Source of the DNA: Adiantum capillus-veneris
Taxonomy: Eukaryota > Streptophyta > Polypodiopsida > Polypodiales > Pteridaceae
Assembly: GCA_014529385.2 (NCBI GenBank)
Contig: CM043959.1
Location: 4,153,045 to 4,217,044, forward strand
Direction of reading: 5' to 3'
DNA: 64,000 nucleotides
This document shows positions 23,245-32,582 of the stretch, in pieces. Below the pieces are notes generated by a model that did no database searches, was not told where the DNA came from, and was given only the letters and a program-made list of their open reading frames with translations. Positions within the stretch are counted from its first letter, which is position 1, and every line of letters starts with the position of its first letter. The position numbers and the translations under genes are program-made.

Positions 23245-23262
23245 GACGGCTATAAATAGGAT
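23245..23262 (+). promoter_or_regulatory. Possible TATA box
   Basis: GGCTATAAATAGGA is a good plant TATA consensus about 200 bp after the decayed coding region. The following 200 bp look like an untranslated leader, so this may be a solitary LTR promoter. No LTR ends were found. Confidence 0.35.
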
Positions 23263-23446
23263 CCACTATACATTTTAAGGGTTATCTTACGCTACACTTG
23301 GCACTGTTCCATTGTTCCACTATCACGGAGTCTAGGGTCTTGGAGCTCATCATGCTCTTATACTCTTGTACCTTTTATCATTAAGCCCAGAGCTGACTTT
23401 GGCTCATACTGTTGTACTCTAGTCATACTGGTCTAAATATATATTC

Positions 23447-23617
23447 CAGTTCCAATTTCCATTTCAGTTCCAGTCTTGTATTTCATTTCATTCTTTGTCC
23501 ATTCAGTTCCAATTTCCATTTCAGTTCCAGTCTTGTATTTCATTTCATTCTTTGTCCATTCAGTTCCAATTTCCATTTCAGTTCCAGTCTTGTATTTCAT
23601 TTCATTCTTTGTCCATT
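23447..23617. repeat. 57-bp tandem repeat, three identical units
   Basis: Units start at 23447, 23504 and 23561, each beginning CAGTTCCAATTTCCATTTCA and ending TTTGTCCATT. They are identical, so the array is young. Because 57 is a multiple of three, a 19-residue repeat stays open in every frame, which explains the open frames here; this need not mean coding. Confidence 0.97.
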
Positions 23618-23756
23618 CTGATATCGAAAGTCTCTATTTGATTCTGCTTGCTGGGTCTGAACTAATTCTAATTGACCAACTCAGAATAGCTGTTACAAGT
23701 GACCAACTCATTCCAACTTCCTTCCAATTTTATTAAAAATAGCATGGTGCTTTCTC

Positions 23757-24400
23757 TCCCCCCCCCCCACCAACATCATACATGATACGTTCATATTTTG
23801 CAAGCAATGCACAAAGCAACACTTCTCATACATGTCGAGATCTAAGCTTTGCAAAGTAGGACAATGCTTTACCCATGTAAGTAGTAAAGCTTGCTTGACA
23901 AATCCTCGCTAGAAAGAGTCTTTTTATAAGTGCATTCAAGGTGTTCATATTCGAAGAGAAGCCTTGCTCCCCTCCGCCTTTGCTCAAAATAGCATAAAGC
24001 TTTCCGGATCTGCCCGTGTTGTGCATATCATGCAATCAACACAATTCAAGAGACCATATTCCTGACCTATTGGCCAAATCTTCGTCGAGAAAAAATGGCC
24101 TTGATCCCCTCTTGCCTTGCTGAAAATTGCACAAGCTACTTGGTTCTACGCTCAAGTCGCGTTTTGCATATCTTTACAATCAACAAGTTTTTCAATAGAT
24201 CATATTTCTAATACATGTTAACTTTGCCAATCACGACTCTACTTTTCAACAGCCATGTTAGCATAATGCCACCACCTACAAAATTTACCTTTAAAATATA
24301 GTTAATGTAATAACCTTCAAATATAGTTAATTTACCTCTGAAATATAGTTAGTGTAATAACCTTCAAAAATATAGTTAATTTTAGAGTTCAATTGGTAGG
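23757..24400. repeat. Poly-C run and AT-rich short repeats, no gene
   Basis: A run of about 13 C at 23757-23769 is followed by 500 bp without recognisable features. At 24292-24384 the words AAATATAGTTAAT and GTAATAACCTTCAA alternate four and two times. Nothing here looks coding. Confidence 0.6.
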
Positions 24401-24471
24401 TTCGAGTGACAGAAAAACGTGTTCTCCAAACACTTAAAGCTAGCTTGGACGAGTTTGAACCCAGGAGATCG

Positions 24472-24474
<3 letters not shown>

Positions 24475-24508
<34 letters not shown>
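24475..24508. repeat. (GA)n microsatellite
   Basis: Sixteen GA units end directly at an ATG. GA tracts just upstream of plant start codons are common in 5' leaders, which gives slight support to the exon that follows. Confidence 0.95.
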
Positions 24509-24515
<7 letters not shown>

Positions 24516-24680
24516 GGCTGGACGATCGAAGGCCTACCGCTACATGCAACGTGCAGTAAAATGCTCACCATCGTTCCCCACTTCACGCTACAATCCATGT
24601 CCCGGGCACCCAACATTTTCTGAGGCTTTAAACCTGCCTCTGCAAAGTGATCCTAGAATTCAAGGCCCCCAGTTACCCAA
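24507..24680 (+). CDS. Possible first exon of a host gene
   Basis: The ATG at 24508, or the second one at 24514, opens a frame starting MAMAGRSKAYRYMQRAVKCS and rich in proline and serine. About 57 codons later, at 24680-24681, CCCAAG is followed by GTACTC, an acceptable 5' splice site, and then by T-rich, intron-like DNA. Base composition is clearly higher in G+C than the surroundings. The basic N-terminus could be an organelle-targeting peptide. I could not identify the family, and no following exon was convincing within 2 kb. Alternatives are a gene fragment or a chance open frame. Confidence 0.3.
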
Positions 24681-25385
24681 GGTACTCTTTTTTCTGCCTG
24701 TTTTCTGGTCGAGGTTTTTTTTTTTGTTTTTTTTGAGCTGGGTACTCTTGATTTCGTGGTGTACCAAAAGCTGTCGTGGGCTTTTGGCCTTGAGTTGTGC
24801 TCGGATGAAATAAGGATGCATTCTGCCTGATTAATATGGTAATGTACCATGATGAGGTGATGTGTTTATCGCCTTGAAGATGACTAGTGTCCACCAATTC
24901 GTCTTTTACTGGATTCATTTGCTTGTGATACATAAATAGCTACTATACATAGTGTCCCATACTGCAATGGCCTTGCTTTGATCATTGTTGGTGTAGCCAA
25001 AAATATCCCTAAAAAGGCCAAATAAGAATCTAGAGAAAGAGATCGAAACACTGTGAGACACCAGAAATTCAACGTGGGTGCAGCATGCTTGCAACTGTTG
25101 CTCTTTGAACTTGCTGTTTGCATTGGCTTGGGCCAAGATTGGAATGGAGTTTGTATAGCACCGTCCTTATACTGAGCTCAATGAAGGCATGTGTGGTTGT
25201 GAGACGATTTCTCAAGAGCCTTACACCGAATCTTGATCCATTACGTGCAAGTAAGAGTGTTGGTTTTTTTGAATACGACGTATTGAGCGTTGGTAAAGGA
25301 TTACAGGCTTCTAAAAAAAATGCATAGTGCACCACCTTTTGAGCGCAAGGAATGATGTTTAAAAAAGATGTCTAAATTATTGTTG

Positions 25386-25539
25386 CCATGCACACAATTT
25401 CTTTCTTCTTTTAACTCTAAAGAGGTCAAAGCTGAAACCTATACCTACTTGGCTTATGCTGGCCATGCACACAATTTCTTTCTCCTTTTTATACTAAAGA
25501 GGTCAAAGCTGAAACGTATACCTACTTGGCTTATGCTGG
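25386..25539. repeat. 77-bp tandem duplication
   Basis: CCATGCACACAATTTCTTTC starts at 25386 and 25463. Both units end in CTACTTGGCTTATGCTGG. The units differ at about seven positions. Confidence 0.92.
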
Positions 25540-26012
25540 ATGACTGGTTTCACTTTGTTCTGAAGGTGAATTTGGTCACGTTCCTGGGATCAATGAGGTA
25601 TATGTATTTTGTGGAGGTTTGGATACATGCAAGAGATACAAAGGGATTATTAGCTGTGTTTGCTTGTTGCTACTTCCTAAATTTCTCTTGCATAAATAGC
25701 AAGTTTGTGAGTATGGTGTTTCAATTTCATATGTCTTATACTGTGGATTTGCTCTAGTTTTCATGCGAGCAAGGGTTATATTTATTGGTTGGGTTTCTGT
25801 CTTGTTCTTCAGGTGGATGGCAGCATTGATGTTACTTGTACTACCTCTTCAAGCTTGGGGTTTACGGTTGCACGTGGATCCCTCTTTGAGTTTGCTGGTG
25901 CACAAGTATTTTGCTCTTTATCGCTATTTTTCCTGCCACCCTAATTTGCAACCATGTGCACTGTTCATGTTAGTGAGCTTGCTAACAAAGCAAGCTTGCA
26001 TAGAGTGGCGAG

Positions 26013-26013
<1 letters not shown>

Positions 26014-26054
<41 letters not shown>
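26014..26054. repeat. (CA)n microsatellite
   Basis: About 20 CA units, uninterrupted. Confidence 0.95.
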
Positions 26055-26055
<1 letters not shown>

Positions 26056-27079
26056 TGGTACTTGTCTTTATGTTTATGGTTTAAAAAAAAATTAAACTAC
26101 CCCCTAGTGCTGTCATCTTGGCTATGTATTTCCACTTAAAATATGGCTTTATATCTTTCCTAGCTACACCAAGTCGGTATCCACCATGGGAAGGAACCTC
26201 TATAGGGTTATGATGGTTGGAAGTCCTTAGCTGGCAGCTATTAACGTGGTTAAAAATTTCTTACTCTATAATTGGGCCTCACCCACCCTGCCTTGCTAAA
26301 GGCGCAATGGCTGCTCTGCTCTACTATTACGGACCGCATCAGAGGCGGCTACATGTTGTGGCTTCCCCAGGAGGAGTAGCACCTGGCCTACTCGGTGCTT
26401 GGGATAATAACGATTCTGCGCGCTACTCACAATGAGTGATCGTGATCTACCTTCTCCTATTTAAAGAGGTGAGGGCGCATTCTGCCCCTTACCTTTTTGT
26501 TCTTTTCTTGTGCCATGTGACCTGTTGGTAGTCCCTTTGGCTTCCCCTATCCACTAGCACCTCAATTTGAATCTTTGAGATCCTCTGATGAACCATCAGT
26601 AGATTCCCTTGCGAACCATTGAAAGCACTATCAACTGATTTCCTTATTTCTTTGGAATTCTCCTATGAACTATCATCCAGTCTTTGAGCTCATGGCCCGA
26701 ACCTTTTTAGGTTATTTGCGGGAGGAGTGACTAGGTAGTCGTTGAGTAGCCTCATGTCGCAGACTGTTTGTCTCGGAGGAGTGCTCAGTGGCGCTGTTCG
26801 TTGTCTTGTGACATGCATATGTGAGCATTTGTGTTGCATAGTGATGTGCAAACCACTGAATATTCCTAAACACGTGAGATTGCTTGGGTATGTAATTTTA
26901 GTGCATGGAGACACCCCTTCAAGATTAGCCCGTTATGGGTGCGATGACTAGTTTTGCTATGCTAGAATATCAAGAGCTTTGAAATGGAATGAGACGTTAC
27001 AGATTAGTGCAGTCTGGGTGTGATACTGAATGTTCCTAGAATGACCCTCAATTTTTTTTGATCTAACTTGAGATATACT

Positions 27080-27118
27080 GTAATCACCGACAATTACTCT
27101 TCTTTTAAGAAGGGGGGA
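27080..27118 (+). promoter_or_regulatory. J: dyad and polypurine tract
   Basis: GTAATCA-CCGA-CAATTAC (27080-27097) is an imperfect inverted repeat. It is followed, 21 bp before the LTR, by AAGAAGGGGGGA. The same arrangement recurs in five other elements of this window. Confidence 0.75.
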
Positions 27119-27245
27119 TGTCACAAATTGTTGACGTGTCAAGCCACTGAAGAGCTGAGCCGACTTGCAGATTCCGGTCGAGGGGCCTAAACCATAAGAA
27201 GAAGCAATAGAAGAATTAGAAGCACCAGAAGAAGTTTTACCAACA
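27119..27245 (+). repeat. J: 3' LTR fragment
   Basis: Begins TGTCACAAATTGTTGACGTG and follows the LTR of element I through GTCGAGGGGCCTAAACC. It is truncated where D starts. Confidence 0.8.
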
Positions 27246-27441
27246 TACAAATCCTCGTTGACTCAATGGGAATTCCTTAAATGATTTTGGTATATGTGCT
27301 CTTTCATGTGTGTGATGTTTGAGTACATGATTAAAAGACGAAATGATTGTAGCATTGTGGTCACCTCACGGGTGATGTGGATATGATAGTAACAAGATTT
27401 AGTCAATCCCGACATTCGCTAGAGATCGGTGAGATCTGGAT
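27246..27441 (+). mobile_element. Element D: left part of the 3' untranslated region
   Basis: ACGAAATGATTGTAGCATT..GGTC and the following TTTAGTCAATCC..ACAT align with the 3' untranslated part of element B (39670-39770). The sequence is interrupted at 27441 by element C and resumes at 43659, with TGGAT present on both sides of C. The left edge joins the cut LTR of J, so the rest of D, including all coding sequence, is lost. Confidence 0.85.
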
Positions 27442-27689
27442 TGTCATGTGCACAATTAACCCTATGTGTACGTGGACCAGCTGTTCCTACTTCTAGGGTT
27501 TAGGAAGTCTAGGAAGTGTTCTGGCACCTTTACCTTTGTGAGCCTGTGCGCAGGCCGTGCATGTCCTGGCACTTAAGAGTAGCTGCATACTCTCTGATTG
27601 CACAACTTAGGATCATTAGTATCATGATATAGTACCAAGCATGAGCATTTTTTAGAGCATTGAACCGCTTTTGCCAAAGTACACATTTT

Positions 27690-27711
27690 TCACTTATTTA
27701 TTAATAAGTGA
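27690..27711. promoter_or_regulatory. C 5' LTR: perfect inverted repeat
   Basis: TCACTTATT-TATT-AATAAGTGA. The same 22 bases stand at 42759-42780 in the 3' LTR, about 40 bp upstream of the TATA box in both. It could be a protein-binding dyad or an RNA hairpin. Confidence 0.7.
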
Positions 27712-27751
27712 CTTTTGTTGGAAAAGTAGGTAGGGCAAATTGCTAGGAAAT

Positions 27752-27759
27752 TATAAAAG
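27752..27759 (+). promoter_or_regulatory. C 5' LTR: TATA box
   Basis: TATAAAAG in a GC-poor context, conserved at 42819-42826 in the other LTR. It would place the transcript start near 27785, leaving an R-U5 of roughly 780 bp. Confidence 0.55.
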
Positions 27760-28566
27760 AAACCCAGTGGGCACTCAGTAGAAGCTGAAGACAAAAGACA
27801 TGCTTAGTGCACAAGTGCAGAGTGCAACTAGATAGCTTGCCCCAGCGTTTTCTCACAAGATCAGCCTAGCGTCTGCAGATTCAGCCAGTTCTGCCAGCGT
27901 TTTCAGTTTTCAGCCCTTAGCCTTGCAAGAACCCGCTCCCAACCGGTTGCAGATCCTCGCCAGTTTCCCCCTCAAGCCCCAAAGCCCCAGATCAGCCTAG
28001 CGTTTTCAGATTTCAGCCAGCGTTTTTGCATTTCAGCCCTAGCCCGACGAAGTGGTTGCAGATCTAGGTCGCAGTACCGCCACAATAGCAAATCCCCAGC
28101 AGAGCATCTAGCGTTTTCAGTTTTCAGCCTTCATGCCGTTGTCGTCGACACCATCGTCGTCGTCATTGCAGATCCCTATCTTGACTACAACACCTTCGTT
28201 GCCATCGTCGCAGATCCTGGACTTGACGTCGTCAACATCGCCGTTGACATAGTCATCATCGAGTACCACATCATCTAGAAGCATCGTACCAGACTGTGCA
28301 ATCTAAAGCAAATACCTCTCTAGCAATAGAGAGGGGGGCCCTCGGAGGGGGGTTTGGGACCCCATCTGGTGTCGTCTCTTTTCTCTCTCTAGCACTCTCT
28401 TGCACACTCACTCACAATTGCATTCCACTCTTGTGTTTGTTCATTGCACATTTACTCTCATTAAGTTGAGGAAGACTCTTCCTTTCTCTAAGTAAAAGGA
28501 ACCTTGAGCACTTACTGCTCACTCATCGTGAGCCATACGCATTATTCACTTCCGCTGCACATTACA

Positions 28567-28579
28567 TTGGTATCAGAGC
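28567..28579 (+). other. C: primer-binding site
   Basis: TTGGTATCAGAGC follows the LTR end ..ATTACA directly and contains TGGTATCAGAGC, the complement of the 3' end of plant initiator tRNA-Met. Confidence 0.93.
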
Positions 28580-28970
28580 TCTGCTCTTTGGAAGTGTTTG
28601 GTATCATCACTCAAGGAAAGGACCACAAAAACTTTTTTTGCTTGTTTTGATCGCATGTAACCCGAGTCCACTTGGGCGCGTCGATTTCTAATCGTGTTTT
28701 TGAAGAGTGGCAGGTAACCCAAGAAAGAAGGGCTTGTCCAGTCTCCCCTTGTTCCTCTTTTCACTCATGGAGAGCGGACCGCGCACTTAGCGGCTAGCCA
28801 ATTGACGTGAGGTAGGAAAAAGCAACTTTGGTGTGAGCGCAAGGCCGCGAAGGGGTGCGCCCGCAGGGAAGAGTCGAGCACGGGTAAGAGAAAAGCCTTA
28901 TCAAACACCGATTGCAAGCTAAGAACCCAAGTACCCAAGTTCTCAGTGTGTGGTCGTCACTCGAAGCGGA

Positions 28971-29352
28971 ATGGATACTCTGCATGAAGGTGATGAGAGT
29001 GGAGTTGGAGGAGAAGAAGTTTCTACACCAGGAGGATTGTTCCCCGATCTGCCCTATCCCCATCCACGCCACGGGTTGCACCAAATTCTCTAGAGGCTTT
29101 GGTCAAGTCGGTGATGGACATGATTCTACAACAAGAGATGCAACGCGCCGCCATGGATCGTGACCATGAAGCTCAACGCATAGCGGCCGAAGAAAGAAAG
29201 GCGACTATGGAGCTTGAGCGCGAGCAAGCGCGCGAAGCTCAACGACTAGCGGGCGAAGAAAAGCGAGTGGCTATGGAGTTAGAGCGTGAGGTGCAGAAAG
29301 ATCAACACATGCAAGAGTTGGTCCTACAGGTACTCACCTCGAAATCCGAGCC
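28971..29352 (+). pseudogene. C: Gag, N-terminal part with coiled coil
   Basis: The likely start is the ATG at 28971 (MDTLHEGDESGVGGEEVSTP). That frame reaches a TAG at 29091, and the protein continues in another frame from about 29097. From there it is a highly charged helix with two related 23-residue units, HEAQRIAAEERKATMELERE and REAQRLAGEEKRVAMELERE, an obvious coiled coil that could drive particle assembly. The frame runs to 29352, where element B is inserted, and continues at 40732. Confidence 0.78.
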
Positions 29353-29539
29353 TGTCACAAAGTGATGACGTGGTTGCGTGAGAGCTGAAACCCTAATTTT
29401 GGAAACCCTAACCCTAAAACCTGCAAACCCTAAAATCTGTCAAAAACCCTAAAACCTGCAAGCCCTAAAATCTGCCAGAAACGCTAACCCTAACCCTAAC
29501 CCTAAAAGGGCAGCAGTGAATCCCAGAAAAAGCGCTGAC
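29353..29539 (+). repeat. B: 5' LTR, left part
   Basis: Begins TGTCACAAAGTGATGACGTGG and aligns with the start of the 3' LTR at 40005. It contains many AAACCCTAA-type words and a run of three CCCTAA units near 29485-29507, the plant telomere motif. Element A interrupts it after CTGAC at 29535-29539. Confidence 0.93.
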
Positions 29540-30090
29540 TGTAACAGACTTGGACACTCCAAGTCAAGAATCAACCGCGACAGCACCAAATAACCACTTC
29601 AAAACAATTCACAGATCACAATAGATTTGCACTGGCCCAGCAGAGTTCCGTGCCTAGAGATATTGGCCCCAAAGACTGGCGCCCCTTTCGGTATTTCTTT
29701 TTATATTAATCAATCATCAAAGTACAAGAGAGCGGTAGGGTTTCACTCTCAGACTCTGCGTCCAGATGCTCTGAGAAGTGAGGCCCTCACCACTAATTTA
29801 AAGGTTACAAGGGATGCCCAAAAGCAGAGCCCCAAAAGCTTTTAAAATCAAAAGCATCAATTCTCTCTCTCTCTTAGAGAGTCTTTTCTCTTTTTTTTAT
29901 AAAAAAAAAAGCAAAAGCAAAATTCGCGTCGCTCATCATTTTTCAAATTTTTTTTTTTTTTATAATAATAATCCGCCTCCACGATTTTCGGAATTTAGGG
30001 TTTTTGGCAAAAATTAGTGTTTGCAGGAATTTTAGGGTTTCTGGCAGAAATTAGGGTTTCTGCTGTCCGCCACGTCATCACTTTGTGACA
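29540..30090 (-). repeat. A: 3' LTR
   Basis: On minus it reads TGTCACAAAGTGATGACGTGG...GTCTGTTACA. It differs from the 5' copy mainly in a T-rich block at 29940-29965 and a few transitions. Confidence 0.95.
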
Positions 30091-30129
30091 TACCCCCCTC
30101 TTGAAAGCATTGTAATCGACCGCGATTAC
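30091..30129 (-). promoter_or_regulatory. A: polypurine tract and upstream dyad
   Basis: On minus, CAAGAGGGGGGTA (30103-30091) abuts the 3' LTR. The inverted repeat GTAATCG-CGGT-CGATTAC (30129-30112) lies 21 bp before the LTR. The tract primes second-strand synthesis. The role of the dyad is unknown. Confidence 0.88.
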
Positions 30130-30673
30130 GCCTGCAAAACCGACAAAAGCCATAAACCGTCTTAGCAGACACTGACTGTTAGTACCTACGTACTAGGAAC
30201 GCACATCTAGCACATGTACAAAATCGACACACATCACAGGACATCACAGGACATCACATGACATTCAACATTCATTCGGATCTTAGACCATGATTTATCG
30301 GCAATGTAGCTAGCAATCACATCTAGGTCCAATCGGGACCTCATCGATGTCCGATTGACTAACCCCTATTGCAACCATGTCTATTCGAGATCAAGTAGAC
30401 CAAAATGCTGCAGTCATTTCGTCTATCAGTTCCTGCACTCACAAGAAGTCAAGAACAAATCAGTATCATAATCAGGAATTCCATTTCATAAAGTCATCCA
30501 GCAGAATACTGTCAGCTCTCAGTATCCCTGAAGCTCAAAGAGACATCAGTGACTTTAGTATCAAAATCGAGGCATCTGTTGACAAAGGAGTGGAGTGACT
30601 CCCCTCTTGTGCATCCCACTGCACCAGATCTCCGGCCAAGCTGAATTCTGGGTTCCGTTTGGAGTAGACTATG

Positions 30674-31130
30674 CTAAACCAAAACATCGAGGTAAAGTTT
30701 CACAATCCGAGGAGTATCTGCTAGGTCCTCCTCCTCCATCCACTTCGCATCAAATGCAGGAAAGTTCTTGAACTTAACCAAGAACCGCCTTCGGACTTTA
30801 CCTTTCTTCGTATCATTATGTGCCAAAATCTGTTCAGGGACAAGGATCTCCTCGTTTTCTTCCACTCTGGGTTGCTCATCAGGCTCCCATCATCAGGCAC
30901 ATCACCCTTAACAGGTTTCAAGAGACTCCCATGCAATGCATTGTGAATCCTCCAAGTATCTTCTCAAAAGTAAGAGCACCCAATCATCCTCCTTCAGTTT
31001 CCAGTCGCGACGATGGCGATCCGCTGCCTTTTTCTGTCGTTCTTGAGACTCCTGCAAAGTCTCGCGAACCTTGGCAAAAGCCGTATCCAAGTCTCGCGAA
31101 TATTCATCCGCTTTAAATTTCTAATCTTTC
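30674..31130 (-). pseudogene. A: integrase C-terminus and chromodomain
   Basis: The frame 31090-30908 holds LDTAFAKVRE-like sequence and RQKKAADRHRRDWKLKEDDW, the link to the integrase GPF/Y region. The part corresponding to FPKL..RYYGPF in element B is deleted. The frame 30865-30674 gives NEEILVPEQILAHNDTKKGK and RRRFLVKFKNFPAFDAKWME, a chromodomain with aromatic residues at the usual places. It ends at TAG 30674-30676 or just before. Chromodomains direct integration toward marked chromatin. A frame change at about 30930 separates the two parts. Confidence 0.87.
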
Positions 31131-31174
31131 GTGCTCAGGAAGGATGGAACCTTCGCAGCAGTTTCAACAATCTC

Positions 31175-31627
31175 TCATGGCGTCTTCCCCGTCGAAGAGT
31201 GTATCGTGTTATTGTAGGCAAATTCCACCAAAGGTAAGTTCTTTTCCCATTGAGTCTTCTGATGCGAGATACAAGACTTCAATAAATCTAAAATCACTGA
31301 ATTGGCAATCTCAGATTTCCCGTCAGTCTGCAAGTGGAACGATGACGAGAACTGCAACCGCGTGCCAATGTTCTCCCAAATTGCCTTCCAAAACAAACTC
31401 ATAAATCTGGGGTCTCTGTCGGAGACAATCGTCTCAGGCGTGCCATGTAATTGGAAAATCATCGTGATCATTCTGTATTCTCGGGAGATTAAAAAAAATG
31501 AAATCCATTTCAATATTTTCCCAGGGGCGGGTGGGTATGGGTAAAGGCTGTAACAATCCCTGTGCCTTATGCCTGTCAAACTTGACCTTCTGGCATACCA
31601 AGCAACTGCGCACAAACTCTTCCACAT
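31175..31627 (-). pseudogene. A: integrase core, internally deleted
   Basis: Within this 150-codon frame the integrase core begins near residue 52 with IFQLHGTPETIVSDRDPRF, supplying the second catalytic aspartate. LQFSSSFHLQTDGKSEIANS follows, with the catalytic glutamate, and then VEFAYNNTIHSSTGKTP. The first catalytic aspartate belongs to MDFIF at the end of the previous frame. The roughly 40 residues normally between those blocks are missing. The leading 50 residues are an out-of-frame shadow of the preceding zinc-finger region. Confidence 0.85.
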
Positions 31628-32582
31628 CCTTCTTCAGTCTCCGCCAAAAGAAATCTCTCTCTACCCCTTTCATGGTGGTAGCAATGCCGCGGTGACCCGT
31701 AAAAGGTGGACAGTGGCAATCAGTCATAACCTTTTCCCTCAACGGCTGTGTAACGCACAACATAGTCTTTTTCATCAAGTAGCTTTCCCGAAGGGAGTAT
31801 CCAGCTACTGTCTCCCCATCCCGTATCCGTGTGAAAATATCTGCAAAATCTGTATCTGTGGCACATTGATCGACCATATCCTCGAAGCTTCTATGATGTA
31901 TCGCAGAAATAGCCAGAACCAACGGTCTCCGAGACAAAGCATCTGCCACCACATTCTTCTGTCCCTGCACATGGACAATCTCAAAGTTGAACTGTGACAA
32001 GATGTTCACCCACCGCATCTGCTTTTCCAAAAGCTGCCTCTGTGACAAGAAGTAGCGCAAACTCTGATGGTTTGTAAAGACAGTAAAATCCGCTCCGAGT
32101 AGGTAATGCCGCCACTGAGTAAGAGCATGGATAACCGCCAAAAGCTCTTTCTCATAAATCTGTGCTGTCATCTCCAGCCTAGAGAACAAACGACTCTCGT
32201 AAGCTATGACATGGCCTTCTTGCATCAAGACCGCACCCAGACTACGACCACAAGCATCACAAAATACTTCAAATGACTTCTGCAAGTCCGGCAAAGTCAA
32301 AATAGGTCCCGTGGTCAATTTCTCTTTCAATGTCCGAAAGGCAGTCACCTCTGTGGGTCCCCACGAAAAAGGTACTCCTTTTTGTGTCAAGGTATGCAAA
32401 GGGGAAGCAACCTCTGCAAACTTTCGTATGAACCGCCTGTAGTACGAACACAGTCCCAAGAAGCTTCTAAATTCATGGACATTCCTCAAATCGGGCCAAT
32501 CACGGATAGTCTCTATCTTGGCCGGGTCCATTTGCACTCCTGCTGTGCTGTTGACACAATGTGTCCCAAAAAGTCTATCCAT
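31434..32582 (-). CDS. A: RT thumb, RNase H and integrase zinc finger
   Basis: This 382-codon open frame overlaps the RT frame by about 70 bp and is related to it by one frameshift near 32545. Residues 18-100 are the RT thumb/connection (MDPAKIETIRDWPDL, FLGLCSYYRRFI). Residues 104-220 are RNase H with FCDA (D109) and YEKEL, ending VVADALSRR. The usual TDH catalytic aspartate is N171 (FTNHQSL). Residues 288-333 form the integrase HHCC finger (H290, H297, C327, C330). WENIEMDFIF then starts the catalytic core before the deletion. Polyprotein residues are only inferred to be cleaved by the element protease. Confidence 0.92.
   Translation of the reverse strand: MDRLFGTHCVNSTAGVQMDPAKIETIRDWPDLRNVHEFRSFLGLCSYYRRFIRKFAEVASPLHTLTQKGVPFSWGPTEVTAFRTLKEKLTTGPILTLPDLQKSFEVFCDACGRSLGAVLMQEGHVIAYESRLFSRLEMTAQIYEKELLAVIHALTQWRHYLLGADFTVFTNHQSLRYFLSQRQLLEKQMRWVNILSQFNFEIVHVQGQKNVVADALSRRPLVLAISAIHHRSFEDMVDQCATDTDFADIFTRIRDGETVAGYSLRESYLMKKTMLCVTQPLREKVMTDCHCPPFTGHRGIATTMKGVERDFFWRRLKKDVEEFVRSCLVCQKVKFDRHKAQGLLQPLPIPTRPWENIEMDFIFFNLPRIQNDHDDFPITWHA

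Larger units (their letters stand above)
24681..26690. other. Non-coding stretch, possible intron
   Basis: T-rich DNA with only short open frames. Within it are a 77-bp duplication and a CA microsatellite. CTATTTAAAGAGG near 26456 resembles a TATA box but has no gene after it. The segment could be intron sequence of the possible gene at 24.5 kb. No exon was recognised. Confidence 0.4.
26690..27245 (+). mobile_element. Element J: 3' end of a gypsy-type element
   Basis: The 430 bp before 27119 aligns with the reverse complement of 60690-61080 in element I, including CTCCTCCCGCAAATA and the CAACACAAATGCTCA.ATATGCATGT block. A dyad and polypurine tract (27080-27118) lead into a partial LTR starting TGTCACAAATTG at 27119 and matching the LTR of I. 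The LTR is cut at about 27245, where element D begins. Only the 3' tail of J is left, and no coding region survives. Confidence 0.82.
27442..28566 (+). repeat. C: 5' LTR
   Basis: Matches 42518-43658 along its whole length. Notable parts are a perfect 9-bp stem with a 4-base loop at 27690-27711, TATAAAAG at 27752, iterated AGCGTTTT.CAG words at 27840-28130, and GTCGTC-rich sequence at 28135-28260. Confidence 0.95.

Noticed and set aside
29481-29510. True interstitial telomere or chromosome end
   Set aside because: Only a few CCCTAA units are present, and they lie inside both LTRs of element B.
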